From Longimicrobium sp. (lineage in GTDB: Bacteria > Gemmatimonadota > Gemmatimonadetes > Longimicrobiales > Longimicrobiaceae), in assembly GCA_036389135.1 (NCBI GenBank), contig DASVQP010000028.1:1-64000 (forward strand): 64,000 nucleotides of DNA, given 5' to 3'. A program made the position numbers and the translations under genes. The stretch's first letter is position 1, and each line of letters begins with the position of its first letter. Positions 33,674 through 41,931 of this stretch are shown here, piece by piece. The notes beneath the pieces are model-generated. The model was given only the letters and a program-made list of their open reading frames with translations. It did not search any database and had not been told where the DNA came from.

Positions 33674-34543
33674 ATGATGGTCCTGCTGGCCCAGACCGCG
33701 CCGCTCCCCTGCCCGGACACGCGCATCATGTTCGGCGTGAGCGTGGTGGTGGTGGTGAGCGTGGTGGTGTTCACCGCGGCGGTCATCGTCACGCTGCTGC
33801 GGCGCAGCGACCGCCGGCGGGCGGAGGAGGAGAAGGTCGCCGCCATCGGCACCGCGACCGCGCGCATCCTGCACCAGATCAAGAACCCGCTGCAGACCGT
33901 CGTCCTGAACGCCGACATCCTGCAGGACGAGCGCATCGTGAGCGACGCCGCCGGCCGCCGCGAGGTGTGCGAGGCCATCGTCTCCGAGAGCCAGCGGCTG
34001 GTGAGCATGCTGGACGAGCTCTCGGTGTACGCCAGCGGCGCGCGGCGCGCCCTCAGCCGCCAGCCGGTGCCGCTGCACGAGATCATCGCCCAGCTCGCGC
34101 GGCAGCAGGAGCGCGACCCCAGCATCCGCGTGGAAGCCGGCGTGCTGGGCGAGGCGGTGGTCTTCGCCGATCCGTACTACCTGCGGCAGGTGTTCGAGAA
34201 CCTGGTGCGCAACGCCTGCGAGGCGATGCAGGACCAGGACGACCGCCGCCTCACCCTGCGCGTAGAATCCGCGGCGGGATCGGCGGAGGTGCGCGTGGCG
34301 GACAACGGACCGGGAATCGAGGCGGAGAAGCTGGACCAGATCTTTCAGCCGTTCGTGTCCAGCAAGGGGAAGGGGATGGGGCTGGGGCTCGCCATCTGCC
34401 GCGAGATCGTGGAGGGGCACGGCGGGCGGCTTGAGGTCGAGTCCACGCCGGGCGCCGGCTCCACTTTCATCGTACGCCTTCCGCTGTACGATGCGGCTGC
34501 GCTCGAGGCGGGCGCCGGGCGCGCGACCGAGGCCTGGGCGTGA
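33674..34543 (+). CDS. Orphan sensor histidine kinase
   Basis: A 289-residue minimal kinase: one membrane helix at about 18-45, then the dimerisation domain with phospho-acceptor His67 in ILHQIKNPLQT and the ATP domain with N-box FENLVRNACEAM, G1 DNGPGIEA, F-box QPFVSSK and G2 GMGLGLAI. There is no HAMP, PAS or periplasmic sensor domain, and no response regulator gene beside it. ATG at 33674 is followed by a second ATG at 33677; neither has a strong ribosome site. Confidence 0.88.
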   Translation: MMVLLAQTAPLPCPDTRIMFGVSVVVVVSVVVFTAAVIVTLLRRSDRRRAEEEKVAAIGTATARILHQIKNPLQTVVLNADILQDERIVSDAAGRREVCEAIVSESQRLVSMLDELSVYASGARRALSRQPVPLHEIIAQLARQQERDPSIRVEAGVLGEAVVFADPYYLRQVFENLVRNACEAMQDQDDRRLTLRVESAAGSAEVRVADNGPGIEAEKLDQIFQPFVSSKGKGMGLGLAICREIVEGHGGRLEVESTPGAGSTFIVRLPLYDAAALEAGAGRATEAWA

Positions 34544-34558
34544 GGCCGGCATCGTAAA

Positions 34559-34652
34559 AGCCTCACACGGAGACACGGAGGGCACTGAAAGAAGTGCAAG
34601 AGAAGTTCTCTGCGTCTTTCAGTGCCCTCCGTGTTCTCTGTGTGACGCTCTT
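34559..34652. repeat. CCTCACACGGAGACACGGAG inverted repeat
   Basis: Left arm CCTCACACGGAGACACGGAG (34561-34580), inner GGCACTGAAAG and CTTTCAGTGCC, right arm CTCCGTGTTCTCTGTGTGA (34627-34645). It bridges the convergent kinase and DUF4382 genes and would form a near-complete hairpin in either transcript. Confidence 0.82.
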
Positions 34653-34654
34653 GC

Positions 34655-35587
34655 TCAGGCCGGCTTGACCTTGCAGGTGATGCCGGTGACGCTGTAGTCC
34701 ACCACCACGTTCTGGCCCGAGGCCAGGGTAGCGTTGGGCACGCTCGGGGTGGCGGCGATCATCAGCGAGTCGCCGTTCGCGTAGCCCACCGGGGCGACGC
34801 CCATCGCGTAGGTGCCCGGGGTGACGTAGGCCATCTTGTAGCGCGCGTCCGCCTGCGCCTTGGCCGAGAGCGTCGTCGGGCCGGTGGCGGTCGCGGTGAA
34901 GTGCGTCACGTCCGTGGCCGCGCCGCCGCAGGCCGGGAAGGTCACGCCCGCGGCCGGGGTCACCAGCCCGCTGATGCCGCCCGAGAGCTGCACCTGGGTG
35001 ACGGTGAACTGCGGGTTCAGGATGAGCTGCCCGCTCTTGCCGGCCACGTGCCCGAACGAGCGCGCCACGTCGAAGTCCAGCGCCACGATCCTGCTGTCGC
35101 CGTCCACCGTGAGGCCGGGGCTGGGGAAGCGGATCTTGTAGCCGCTCGCGCGCGACTTTCCGCTGGTCAGGTTGATGGTTCCCGTGGCGGTCATGCCGGC
35201 GGGGAGGCGGGCGCCCGGCGTAGCATACACCCGGCCGTCGCGCGTCACCACGTACGCGTCACCCACGCGCACGCGGAGCTGCGAGTAGGTGCCCGCGGGG
35301 ATCACGGCGTCCCTGACCAGGTCCGCCCCGGCGCCGCCCACCAGCGTCAGCAGGTCGAAGTAGGTCGAGGTGTCGGTCGCCAGCGTGAGGCGGCCGGCCG
35401 TGGAGTCGGCATCCGACTCGCGCTGCAGGTACAGCTCGCTGATCTGAACCTTCACTTCCTTGAAGTCGCCCGGCGCGTCCACCAGCCGGATGCTGACGCG
35501 GCTGCTGCCGCTGTCCGTGCCGCCGTCGCAGGCGCCGAGCGCCGCCGCGGCAAGGAGGGGAAGGAGGAAACGGGTGCCTTTGAACAT
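34655..35587 (-). CDS. DUF4382-domain lipoprotein
   Basis: A 310-residue surface or periplasmic lipoprotein, signal MFKGTRFLLPLLAAAALGAC with lipobox. The DUF4382 domain spans about 30-185 (VSIRLVDAPGDFKEVKVQIS, YFDLLTLVGGAGADLV, IPAGTYSQLRVRV), followed by a carboxypeptidase-regulatory-like or Ig-like C-terminal part with cysteine pair CGG...ITC. I start at MFKG, preceded by GGAG; the open frame continues upstream through the leader that contains the candidate riboswitch. Function unknown; control by cyclic di-GMP would suggest a role in attachment or biofilm. Confidence 0.85.
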   Translation of the reverse strand: MFKGTRFLLPLLAAAALGACDGGTDSGSSRVSIRLVDAPGDFKEVKVQISELYLQRESDADSTAGRLTLATDTSTYFDLLTLVGGAGADLVRDAVIPAGTYSQLRVRVGDAYVVTRDGRVYATPGARLPAGMTATGTINLTSGKSRASGYKIRFPSPGLTVDGDSRIVALDFDVARSFGHVAGKSGQLILNPQFTVTQVQLSGGISGLVTPAAGVTFPACGGAATDVTHFTATATGPTTLSAKAQADARYKMAYVTPGTYAMGVAPVGYANGDSLMIAATPSVPNATLASGQNVVVDYSVTGITCKVKPA

Positions 35588-35660
35588 CGCTGATCTCCAC
35601 GGATGTGACTGCACTGTGCCGGGTGAGCCCGGCGGCTTGCTTCCCTGACGCGTCACCTTT

Positions 35661-35737
35661 GGCGGCCGGACGATCTCCCACCCTGGCGGGAGACTCCTGG
35701 CTTTGCGGCCCCGCCTCGCGGCGGGTGTGCCATTGTC
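35661..35737 (-). ncRNA. Candidate cyclic-di-GMP-I (GEMM) riboswitch
   Basis: On the minus strand, the leader of the DUF4382 gene reads ACAATGGCACACC, then a hairpin CCCGCCGCGAGGCGGG with GCGA tetraloop, then GCCGCAAAGCC, a second hairpin TCTCCC...GGGAGA and a closing CCGGCCGCC. This is the GEMM layout: GGCAAACC, GNRA hairpin, GACGCAAAGCC, second stem, closing strand. The conserved GCAAAGCC and GNRA loop match; ACA replaces AAA in the first strand and GCCGC replaces GACGC. The aptamer ends about 73 bases before the ATG. I could not run a covariance model. Confidence 0.65.
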
Positions 35738-35850
35738 GGGAGCCGGATCGGGGACGGCACCGCCGCCCCGCTGATTCACCCCTTGACGAGCATTCGCGCG
35801 GCTGCGTCACATCAAAAGTTCGTGATCAACTGCTACACTCCTGATTCAGA

Positions 35851-35935
35851 AAACACGGCGGTACGGAAGAGCCGCGGAGAGGAAGTTCTCCGCGGCTTTC
35901 AGTGCCACTCCGTGCCCTCTGTGTGAGGCTTCGTT
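35851..35935. repeat. CGGAGAGGAAGTTCTCCG-type inverted repeat
   Basis: AAAACACGGCGGTACGGAAG, an inner palindrome GCCGCGGAGAGGAAGTTCTC then CGCGGC, and a right arm CCGTGCCCTCTGTGTGAG. It is a diverged member of the CTCACACAGAG family, next to the rsgA stop codon. The rest of 35738-35850 holds no gene. Confidence 0.75.
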
Positions 35936-36859
35936 TCAGTACTCGTCGTCTTCGCCCAGCATCATGCGGCGGTAGCTGTCGTAGCGGCCGAAGTGGATGT
36001 CGCCCGCGTCCACGGCGGTGCGGATTGCGCAGCCGGGCTCGTGGATGTGCGTGCACGACGAGCTGTAGCGGCATTCGCCGATGAGAGGCTCGAACTCGGG
36101 GAAGTAGAAGTGGAGCTGGTCCGTGTCGATCTCCCACAGCCCCACCTCGCGCAGCCCCGGCGTGTCGGCCACGTAGCCGCCGCACTTCAGGGGGATGAGC
36201 TGCGCGGTGACGGTGGTGTGGCGCCCCTTGTTCACCGCCTCGCTCACCGTGGCGACGCGCAGGCCCAGCCCCGGCTGCACCACGTTGAGGAGGCTGCTCT
36301 TTCCCACGCCCGACGGCCCGGCGAGCGCGGACACCTGCCCGCAGATCGCCTCGCGCAACGCCTCGACGCCCACACCCTGCTTGGCGGCTGTGTAGATGAT
36401 GCGGTAGCCCGCGCGCTCGTACGGGGCGAAAAGAGCGCGCGCGGCCTCCTCCCCCTCCACGTCCGTCTTGTTGACGACGATCAGCGGGCGCAGCTCCGCC
36501 GCCTCGGCGATCACCAGGAAGCGGTCGAGCATGCGCAGGTGCGGCGCTGGGTTGGCTGCCGCGAAGACGATCAGCACCTGGTCCACGTTGGCGACGATCA
36601 CCTTGGCGCGCGGCGCCTTTCCGGGCGCGCGGCGGGCGAGGACGCTGCGGCGGTCGTGGACGCTTTCGATGGTCCACGCCTCCGCGCCCGAGCCGGAGCC
36701 GTGCCCCAGCTCCACCACGTCGCCCACCGCCACCTTGTCGCCGGTGCGCTCCTCGCGCTTGAGCCGTCCGCGCAGCGACGCCTCCACCGTTCCCTCCGAG
36801 GTTTCGACCTCGTACACTCCGCCTTGCGCGCGGAGCACCGTTCCGGTCAGCGTCGCCAC
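35936..36859 (-). CDS. rsgA: Ribosome small-subunit GTPase RsgA
   Basis: A 307-residue circularly permuted GTPase that aids 30S maturation. OB-fold N-domain at about 5-75, then permuted G motifs: G4 VVNKTD (about 120-126), G5 YTAAK, G1/P-loop GPSGVGKSSLLN (about 180-191), switch G2 KGRHTT, and G3 DTPG. The C-terminal zinc knuckle has CRYSSCTH-type ligands (ECRYSSSCTHIHEPGC). I chose the GTG at 36859 with GAGG upstream, because a further 16 codons at the 5' end come from the repeat at 36866. Confidence 0.93.
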   Translation of the reverse strand: MATLTGTVLRAQGGVYEVETSEGTVEASLRGRLKREERTGDKVAVGDVVELGHGSGSGAEAWTIESVHDRRSVLARRAPGKAPRAKVIVANVDQVLIVFAAANPAPHLRMLDRFLVIAEAAELRPLIVVNKTDVEGEEAARALFAPYERAGYRIIYTAAKQGVGVEALREAICGQVSALAGPSGVGKSSLLNVVQPGLGLRVATVSEAVNKGRHTTVTAQLIPLKCGGYVADTPGLREVGLWEIDTDQLHFYFPEFEPLIGECRYSSSCTHIHEPGCAIRTAVDAGDIHFGRYDSYRRMMLGEDDEY

Positions 36860-36865
36860 TCTGTG

Positions 36866-36898
36866 CCTCGAAGTCGTCTCTGTGTTCTCTGTGTGAGG
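36866..36898. repeat. Half copy of CTCTGTGTGAG repeat at the rsgA start
   Basis: CTCTGTGTTCTCTGTGTGAG immediately upstream of rsgA, within 10 bases of its ribosome site. Only one arm is present, unlike the full inverted repeats elsewhere. Confidence 0.75.
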
Positions 36899-36968
36899 CC
36901 TCCGCAAAGACGGCGCGCCGCACCCGGAACCCGGGTACGGCGCGCCTGCATGCCACGGCCAGCCATCG

Positions 36969-37886
36969 TTACGCGGCCGCGAACGAGGCCAGCGCCTCGC
37001 CCATCTCGCCCTCGCGCAGGCGCTTGAGGGCGCGGTCGCGGAGCTGGCGGATGCGCTCGCGGGTCACGCCCAGGATGTCGCCGATCTCCTCCAGCGTGTG
37101 CTCGCGCCCGCCCTCCAGGCCGAAGTACAGCTTCAGCACCTTGGCGTCGCGCGGCTGAAGGGTGTTCAGCGCCCGGTCGATCCGCTCGGAGAGGAGGCGC
37201 TCCTCCACCTCGTCCTCCGTCATGATCGCCTCGTCGGCGATGAAGCGATCCATCAGCTGGCTGTCGTCCGAGTCGCCGATGGGGGCGTCCAGGCGGATCT
37301 CGGCGGCGTTCAGCGTCTGCAGGCTCTCCACGATCTCCGGCGACAGGCCGGTAGCCTCGCTGAGCTCCTGCGGCGACGGATCGCGGCGCAGCTCCTGCTT
37401 CAGCCGCACGCGCTCGCGGAAGATCTTGGCCAGGTCCGACGCGCGGTTGAGCGGCACGCGCACCGAGCGGCCCTGGTTGGCCAGCGCCGAAAGGATCGCC
37501 TGGCGGATCCACCACACGGCGTAGGAGATGAACTTCACCCCCTGGTCCGGGTCGAACTTGCGCGCGGCCGTCACCAGGCCGACGTTCCCCTCCTGGATCA
37601 GGTCCGAGAGGGAGACGCCGCGGTTCTGGTACTTCTTGGCCACCGAGATCACGAAGCGCAGGTTGGCCCGCACCAGTTCGTTGACGGCGTCCTCGTCGCC
37701 CAGCCGCGCGCGGCGCCCCAGCTCGATCTCCTGGGGCGACGTGAGCAGCGGGTGGGTGCTGACCTCCTTGAGGTACTGGTCCAGGCTGGACTGGTCCTCG
37801 TTGGCGACACCGAAACCCGCTTCGGACCCGCCGCCCTTCTTCCGCCGCCTTGGTGTGGTGGTGGTGCCTTTCCGCGCTGTCGCCAT
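36969..37886 (-). CDS. RNA polymerase sigma factor, RpoD/SigA-like
   Basis: A 305-residue sigma-70 factor. The N-terminus is a short basic stretch (RKGTTTTPRRRKKGG) and region 1.1 is absent. Region 1.2 DQYLKEVSTHPLLTSPQEIE, region 2 NLRFVISVAKKYQNRGVSL with YAVWWIRQAIL for -10 recognition, region 3 RVPLNRASDLAKIF, and region 4 LEEIGDILGVTRERIRQLR for -35 recognition are all present. It could be the primary sigma or a group 2 alternative; the small size fits either. I start at MATARKG, not at the longer upstream frame. Confidence 0.92.
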   Translation of the reverse strand: MATARKGTTTTPRRRKKGGGSEAGFGVANEDQSSLDQYLKEVSTHPLLTSPQEIELGRRARLGDEDAVNELVRANLRFVISVAKKYQNRGVSLSDLIQEGNVGLVTAARKFDPDQGVKFISYAVWWIRQAILSALANQGRSVRVPLNRASDLAKIFRERVRLKQELRRDPSPQELSEATGLSPEIVESLQTLNAAEIRLDAPIGDSDDSQLMDRFIADEAIMTEDEVEERLLSERIDRALNTLQPRDAKVLKLYFGLEGGREHTLEEIGDILGVTRERIRQLRDRALKRLREGEMGEALASFAAA

Positions 37887-38329
37887 ATCTCGATCCGTAG
37901 CTTGCGCTCGTTCCGGAGCCGTTTTCTGTGGCTGTGCCAAACGTTGTGGACCCTGCAAAAGCTCTGCCCGGAGCAAAACGAACCGCCCGGCGCTGGGCTG
38001 CGGCCGGGCGGGGGTTGAGAGGTGCCGCGGCGTGCCGCCGCTTCCGCCTCCTAACTCCGCCGCCGCGCCCCCGCGCACCGCCCTGCCGACGCGCCACGCC
38101 CCCGCTCCCGGCATGCTCCGGAGCGGCTCTCGGGCCGTGGGGCGAACGGAAAAGTCATCCGGGCGTGTGCAAGAAGTAGGTGGCCGGCTCAGGGGGCGCA
38201 AAACGTAGCGGGCGCCTCCACGGCCGTCAATGGAGAGTACCGTGCTGGCGGAGGTTGGTTCCCAACGGCAGGGATTAGGGATCAGGAACAGCGCGTTTGA
38301 TTCATCCCCCATCCCCCATCCCTCATCCC
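37887..38329. other. Intergenic stretch upstream of the sigma factor
   Basis: 443 bases with no supported gene. It must contain the sigma factor's promoter, but I see no convincing -35/-10 pair. Near the right end is a CATCCCCCATCCC/CATCCCTC tandem of 7- to 8-base units (about 38302-38336) that touches the thioesterase stop codon. Confidence 0.7.
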
Positions 38330-38878
38330 TCATCCCTGCTTTTTCTGCTTCCTCCGGCTCCTTGCCAGCCGCTCCTCCCGCCGGAGCTGCGCGGCTTCGA
38401 AGCGGAGCCGTTCCTCCTCCGTCTCCGGCAGCACCGGGGGCACCGGCGTGGGGCGGCCGCGCTCGTCCAGGGCCACGAAGGTGGCGTAGCAGGTGTTGGT
38501 GTGGCGCTCCTGGCCCGTGACGGGGTTCTGGGCCAGCACCTTGACCCCGATCTCCATGCTGGTGCGCCCCGCGAAGTTCACGGACGCATGCGCGATCACC
38601 AGCTCGCCGATGTAGATGGGCTCGTTGAACTCCACGCTGTCCATGCTCTTGGTGACCACGGGACGTCCGGCGTGCTTCATGGCGCAGAACGCCGCCGCGC
38701 GGTCGATGAACCCCAGCAGCACCCCGCCGAACAGCGTCCCCGCCACGTTCTGGCTCTGCGGCTCCGCCAGGTCCGCGAACGTCACCTGCGACAGCCGCAC
38801 CGGCCGCGGCACCTCGATGTCCGGGGCGGGCCCCTGCATGTAGATCTCGACCGGCCTGATTCTCTGTTCCACGTCCAT
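38330..38878 (-). CDS. Acyl-CoA thioesterase (YciA/BFIT-like hotdog)
   Basis: About 182 residues with one hotdog domain. Family motifs: NVAGTLFGGVLLGFIDRAAA (with the catalytic Asp), SMDSVEFNEPIYIGELV and HTNTCYATFVALD. These enzymes hydrolyse acyl-CoA to free acid and CoA. The start is ambiguous: the ATG at 38878 touches AGGAG directly, with no spacer, while the in-frame GTG at 38872 has the ideal 6-base spacing, so initiation at GTG (losing two residues) is likely. The last 12 residues are basic (RRKQKKQG) and run up to a tandem repeat. Confidence 0.9.
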   Translation of the reverse strand: MDVEQRIRPVEIYMQGPAPDIEVPRPVRLSQVTFADLAEPQSQNVAGTLFGGVLLGFIDRAAAFCAMKHAGRPVVTKSMDSVEFNEPIYIGELVIAHASVNFAGRTSMEIGVKVLAQNPVTGQERHTNTCYATFVALDERGRPTPVPPVLPETEEERLRFEAAQLRREERLARSRRKQKKQG

Positions 38879-38897
38879 CTCCTCTATTCCGTGATAA

Positions 38898-38931
38898 GAG
38901 CGCCCCGCGGATCTCGTCCGCCGGGGCGCTC
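38898..38931 (-). terminator. Candidate terminator before the thioesterase gene
   Basis: GAGCGCCCC (38898-38906) pairs with GGGGCGCTC (38923-38931), extended by CGGA/TCCG. On the minus strand CTTATC follows the stem, so it could stop transcripts coming from the oxidoreductase gene. Confidence 0.6.
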
Positions 38932-38987
38932 GAAAGGTCGTTGGTCCGGCGGCGGGGAAGATGGCGCGCAGGGCGGCGGGCGCAAGG

Positions 38988-39162
38988 GGTGGCCCCCTCC
39001 CCCGCTCGTCACCTCGCGGCCCCTCCCCCAATAACTACCTGGGGGAGGGGCGTACGCATGCATCTCCCCGTTGCGTCAGCCTCCACTCCGATGCCGGGGT
39101 TCTCGAGCCGGCTTCAGCCGCCTTCCCGTCGTTCCAGCCGGGGGATTCATCCCCCGGCGCGC
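38988..39162. repeat. C-rich hairpin repeat and CCGTCGTTCCAGCC element
   Basis: CCCCTCCCCCGCTCGTCACC and CCCTCCCCCAATAAC...GGGGGAGGG hairpin (38988-39050), the inverse of the one at 3266-3325, followed by the CCGTCGTTCCAGCCGGGGGA element at 39125-39160. No gene between 38932 and 39206. Confidence 0.78.
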
Positions 39163-39206
39163 CGTCCCCGGCGCATCCGCCCCGCCCCCGGCGCCCCGCG
39201 CCGCCA

Positions 39207-40187
39207 TCACCACGTCAGCACGATCTTCCCGAAGGTGTCGTTCGCCTCCATGCGTTCGTGGGCTTTGCGGATGTCGGCAAAGGGGTACACCGTGTCGATG
39301 ACCGGGCGGATGCGGGCGGAGGAGACGAGCGGGAGCACGGCGCCGGAGAACTCGCGCGCCAGGGCGATCTTCTCCTCCAGCGGGCGGCTGCGCAGCACGG
39401 TGCCGAAGATGTGGATGCGGCGCCGCAGGAGGAGCCCCAGGTCGATCTCCGCCTTGGCGCCGGCGGTGGTCCCCACGACGACCGCCCGGCCGCGCAGCGC
39501 GAGCACCCGCAGCGACGCCTCCAGCAGCTTTCCGCCGACGAGGTCCAGCAGCGCGTGGACCCCGCCCCCGTACGTGGCCTGGTTGACCGCCTCGGCCAGG
39601 TCCTCCTTGCTGGTGTCGATCCCCGTCTCCAGCCCCAGCTCGCGGGCGCGCTCCAGCTTGGCGGCCGAGCGCGACGTGCCGAGCACCTCCGCCCCCGCCG
39701 CGCGCGCCAGCTGCAGCGCCGCGGTGCCCACGCCGCTCCCGACGGCGTGGATCAGCACCCGCTCCCCCACCTTGACGTCGAGCTGGCGGAAGAGGGCATC
39801 GTAGGAGGTGAGAAAGGCTTCCGGGATGGCGGCAGCCTCCTCGAACCCAAGGTTCTGCGGGATGCGGATCGCCTCGCGCTCGTGCACCACCACATACTCG
39901 GAGTGCCCGCCGCCGCCCACGATCCCCATCACCCGGTTCCCCACGGCCCAAAGACCCGCGCCCTGCCCAACCGCGTCCACCTCGCCGGCGTACTCCAGCC
40001 CCGGGACGTCGGCGGGCGCGCCGGGAGGGGCGGGGTACATGCCGCGGCGCTGCAGGAGGTCGGCGCGGTTCAGCGCGGAGGCGTGCACCCGCACCCGGAT
40101 CTCGCCCGGCCCCGGATCGGGCACCGGCCGGTCTTCCTGCACCAGCACCTCCGGGCCGCCGGGGCGGGTGATGACGATCGCTTTCAT
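39207..40187 (-). CDS. NAD(P)H quinone oxidoreductase (PIG3-like MDR)
   Basis: A 326-residue medium-chain reductase without zinc ligands. GroES-like domain at about 1-125 (VRVHASALNRADLLQRRGMY, PGLEYAGEV), then the Rossmann domain with ERVLIHAVGSGVGTAALQLA (nucleotide loop) and VHALLDLVGG. The RADLLQRRG motif and end HERMEANDTFGKIVL match TP53I3/PIG3-type quinone reductases. It would reduce quinones with NADPH in the cytosol. Two adjacent ATGs occur at the start; I give the second. Confidence 0.9.
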   Translation of the reverse strand: MKAIVITRPGGPEVLVQEDRPVPDPGPGEIRVRVHASALNRADLLQRRGMYPAPPGAPADVPGLEYAGEVDAVGQGAGLWAVGNRVMGIVGGGGHSEYVVVHEREAIRIPQNLGFEEAAAIPEAFLTSYDALFRQLDVKVGERVLIHAVGSGVGTAALQLARAAGAEVLGTSRSAAKLERARELGLETGIDTSKEDLAEAVNQATYGGGVHALLDLVGGKLLEASLRVLALRGRAVVVGTTAGAKAEIDLGLLLRRRIHIFGTVLRSRPLEEKIALAREFSGAVLPLVSSARIRPVIDTVYPFADIRKAHERMEANDTFGKIVLTW

Positions 40188-40195
40188 CAAATCAA

Positions 40196-40325
40196 GTGCG
40201 TGAGTGCGTTATTGCGTGAGTGCGTTGGAACAGCGGGGCTCACACAGAGACACAGAGCGTACCGGAAAGAACAGAATGAGGTTCTCCGCGGCTTTCCGTC
40301 GTCTCTGTGTTCTCTGTGTGAGGCT
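40196..40325. repeat. Octamer repeat and CTCACACAGAGACACAGAG inverted repeat
   Basis: GTGCGTGAGTGCGTTATTGC octamers at 40197-40228, then left arm CTCACACAGAGACACAGAG (40239-40257) and right arm CTCTGTGTTCTCTGTGTGAG (40303-40322). This is the best-conserved full copy of the family; it lies between the amidase stop and the oxidoreductase start. Confidence 0.85.
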
Positions 40326-40332
40326 TTTCCTC

Positions 40333-41931
40333 CTACCGCGCCTCGGCTCGAAAGAACGCCTCGATGCCGCGCACGTGCGCCGCCGCCAGCCGGTCGAGGA
40401 AGCCCGGGTCGCGCAGGGCGTTCTCCTCTTCCGGGATCGGCATGAAGAGCGACTCGGTGAGGGCGGAGGGGAGCCAGGTGGGGCGCACCAGCGCCAGGTT
40501 CTCGCGCAGCGCGCCACGGTTGGGAAGGAGCGTCACGCCGACGATGTTGTCCGCCAGCGCCTGCGCCAGCGAGCGGCCAAAAGGCTGGAAGTGGTACACC
40601 GCCGTGTGATAGGCGCGGAACGGGTTCTGGGCCTCGCCGAAGGCGTTGTTGTGCACCGACACCAGGATCTCCGCGTCGCTCCGCACCGCCAGCGCCACCC
40701 GGCCGCGCAGGTCTTCGGCCGTGGTCGTGGAGAACGGGGCTTCGCGCCCGGTGCGCGTCAGGATCACCTCGGCGCCGGCGGCGCGCAGCTTTTCGGCCAG
40801 CGGCAGGGAGATCGCGAGGTTGGCGTCGCCCTCGAACAGGCCGGTGGGGCCGGTGGCGCCCGCGGGCGGGTGTCCCGGGTCGATCACGATGCGCCGCCCC
40901 CGCAGCGGGTTGGCCGCGTCGATCGCCGGGCGTCGGCGGAGGCGCAGGACGAGCGCCCCATCCGCCGCGTAGAACGCCTTGTATCCCCACGGCGCGCGGG
41001 CCAGCGACAGGCGCACCCGCGCCGTGGACGGGCCCGCCGCGTCCTGCGCCACGCCGGTCAGCATCGCGTCGTTCTGCACGGCGTTGGCCGCCTGCGCGGT
41101 CACGCCGTACAGCGTCACCGTCCACTCGCGCTCGCCGGGCTCCACCAGGAACGGCGCACGCTGCGCCGGGATGCGGACGTCCACCCAGCGCTCGGCGGGG
41201 CTCACGGCGATGGCGCCCAGCGCGACCGCGGCTATCGGCGCCGCGCTGGTGTCGGCCACCGTCACGCTGCTCGCCTCGATCCAGGCGACGGTCGATGGGT
41301 CGAGCTGCACGCGATACTGGCCACCGCGGTGCTCCGTCAGCGACAGGCGGGTGCCCCGCGGAAAGAACCAGCGGTACGGGCCCGAGGGCGTGGCGCGCGC
41401 GAACACCTCAGATCCCGTCGCCAGCGTGTCCTGCCCGCCGCTCACCCGCGCCGCAAGTGGCGTTGCGAAGACCTGCGGCACGCCCCCCATCCCCTCGAAG
41501 TCGGGCGTGGGCTCGGGCCGGTAGGTGAGGGTGTGGCTGGCCGTCTGCCCGTTCTTGGAGGCGCGCAGCTCCCACGCGCTCGCCGGCACGGGGAGGTAGG
41601 CGATGAACGCGCCGTTGGGTGCCACCGGCACCAGCGTCCCGTTGATGGTCAGCGCCGCGCCGCCCGTCCCAACTGAGCCGTAGATGAAGGCCGAGTCCCG
41701 GCTCGGACGGATGACGTTGTTGCCCGGCTGGATCACGCGGATCGCGAGCGGGGCCTCCACGCGCTGGATCGGCGGGAGGCCGGGCGTGAGCGGCACGTAT
41801 TCCAGCGCGGCGGGCGCGGCCTCGGGGCGCGGCTCCGGACTGGTCGCTGGCGTACCAGCGCCGGGGGCGCAGGCGGCGGCCAGGAAGAGGACGGCGGCGT
41901 ACGGGCGCAGGGAGAATGACCGGGTCAACAC
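40333..41931 (-). CDS. N-acetylmuramoyl-L-alanine amidase (Amidase_3)
   Basis: A 532-residue envelope enzyme. Lipoprotein-like signal at the start (SLRPYAAVLFLAAAC). A proline-rich linker and two or three beta-rich SH3/AMIN-like modules occupy about 40-320. The catalytic Amidase_3 domain is at about 325-530: zinc ligands in VIDPGHPP, LFEGDANLAISL and SVHNNAFG, with a late Glu in LTESLFMP. It cleaves the bond between MurNAc and L-Ala of stem peptides, usually in cell division. GTG at 41931 follows AGGAG. An open frame of 25 more codons exists upstream but has no ribosome site. Confidence 0.9.
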   Translation of the reverse strand: MLTRSFSLRPYAAVLFLAAACAPGAGTPATSPEPRPEAAPAALEYVPLTPGLPPIQRVEAPLAIRVIQPGNNVIRPSRDSAFIYGSVGTGGAALTINGTLVPVAPNGAFIAYLPVPASAWELRASKNGQTASHTLTYRPEPTPDFEGMGGVPQVFATPLAARVSGGQDTLATGSEVFARATPSGPYRWFFPRGTRLSLTEHRGGQYRVQLDPSTVAWIEASSVTVADTSAAPIAAVALGAIAVSPAERWVDVRIPAQRAPFLVEPGEREWTVTLYGVTAQAANAVQNDAMLTGVAQDAAGPSTARVRLSLARAPWGYKAFYAADGALVLRLRRRPAIDAANPLRGRRIVIDPGHPPAGATGPTGLFEGDANLAISLPLAEKLRAAGAEVILTRTGREAPFSTTTAEDLRGRVALAVRSDAEILVSVHNNAFGEAQNPFRAYHTAVYHFQPFGRSLAQALADNIVGVTLLPNRGALRENLALVRPTWLPSALTESLFMPIPEEENALRDPGFLDRLAAAHVRGIEAFFRAEAR

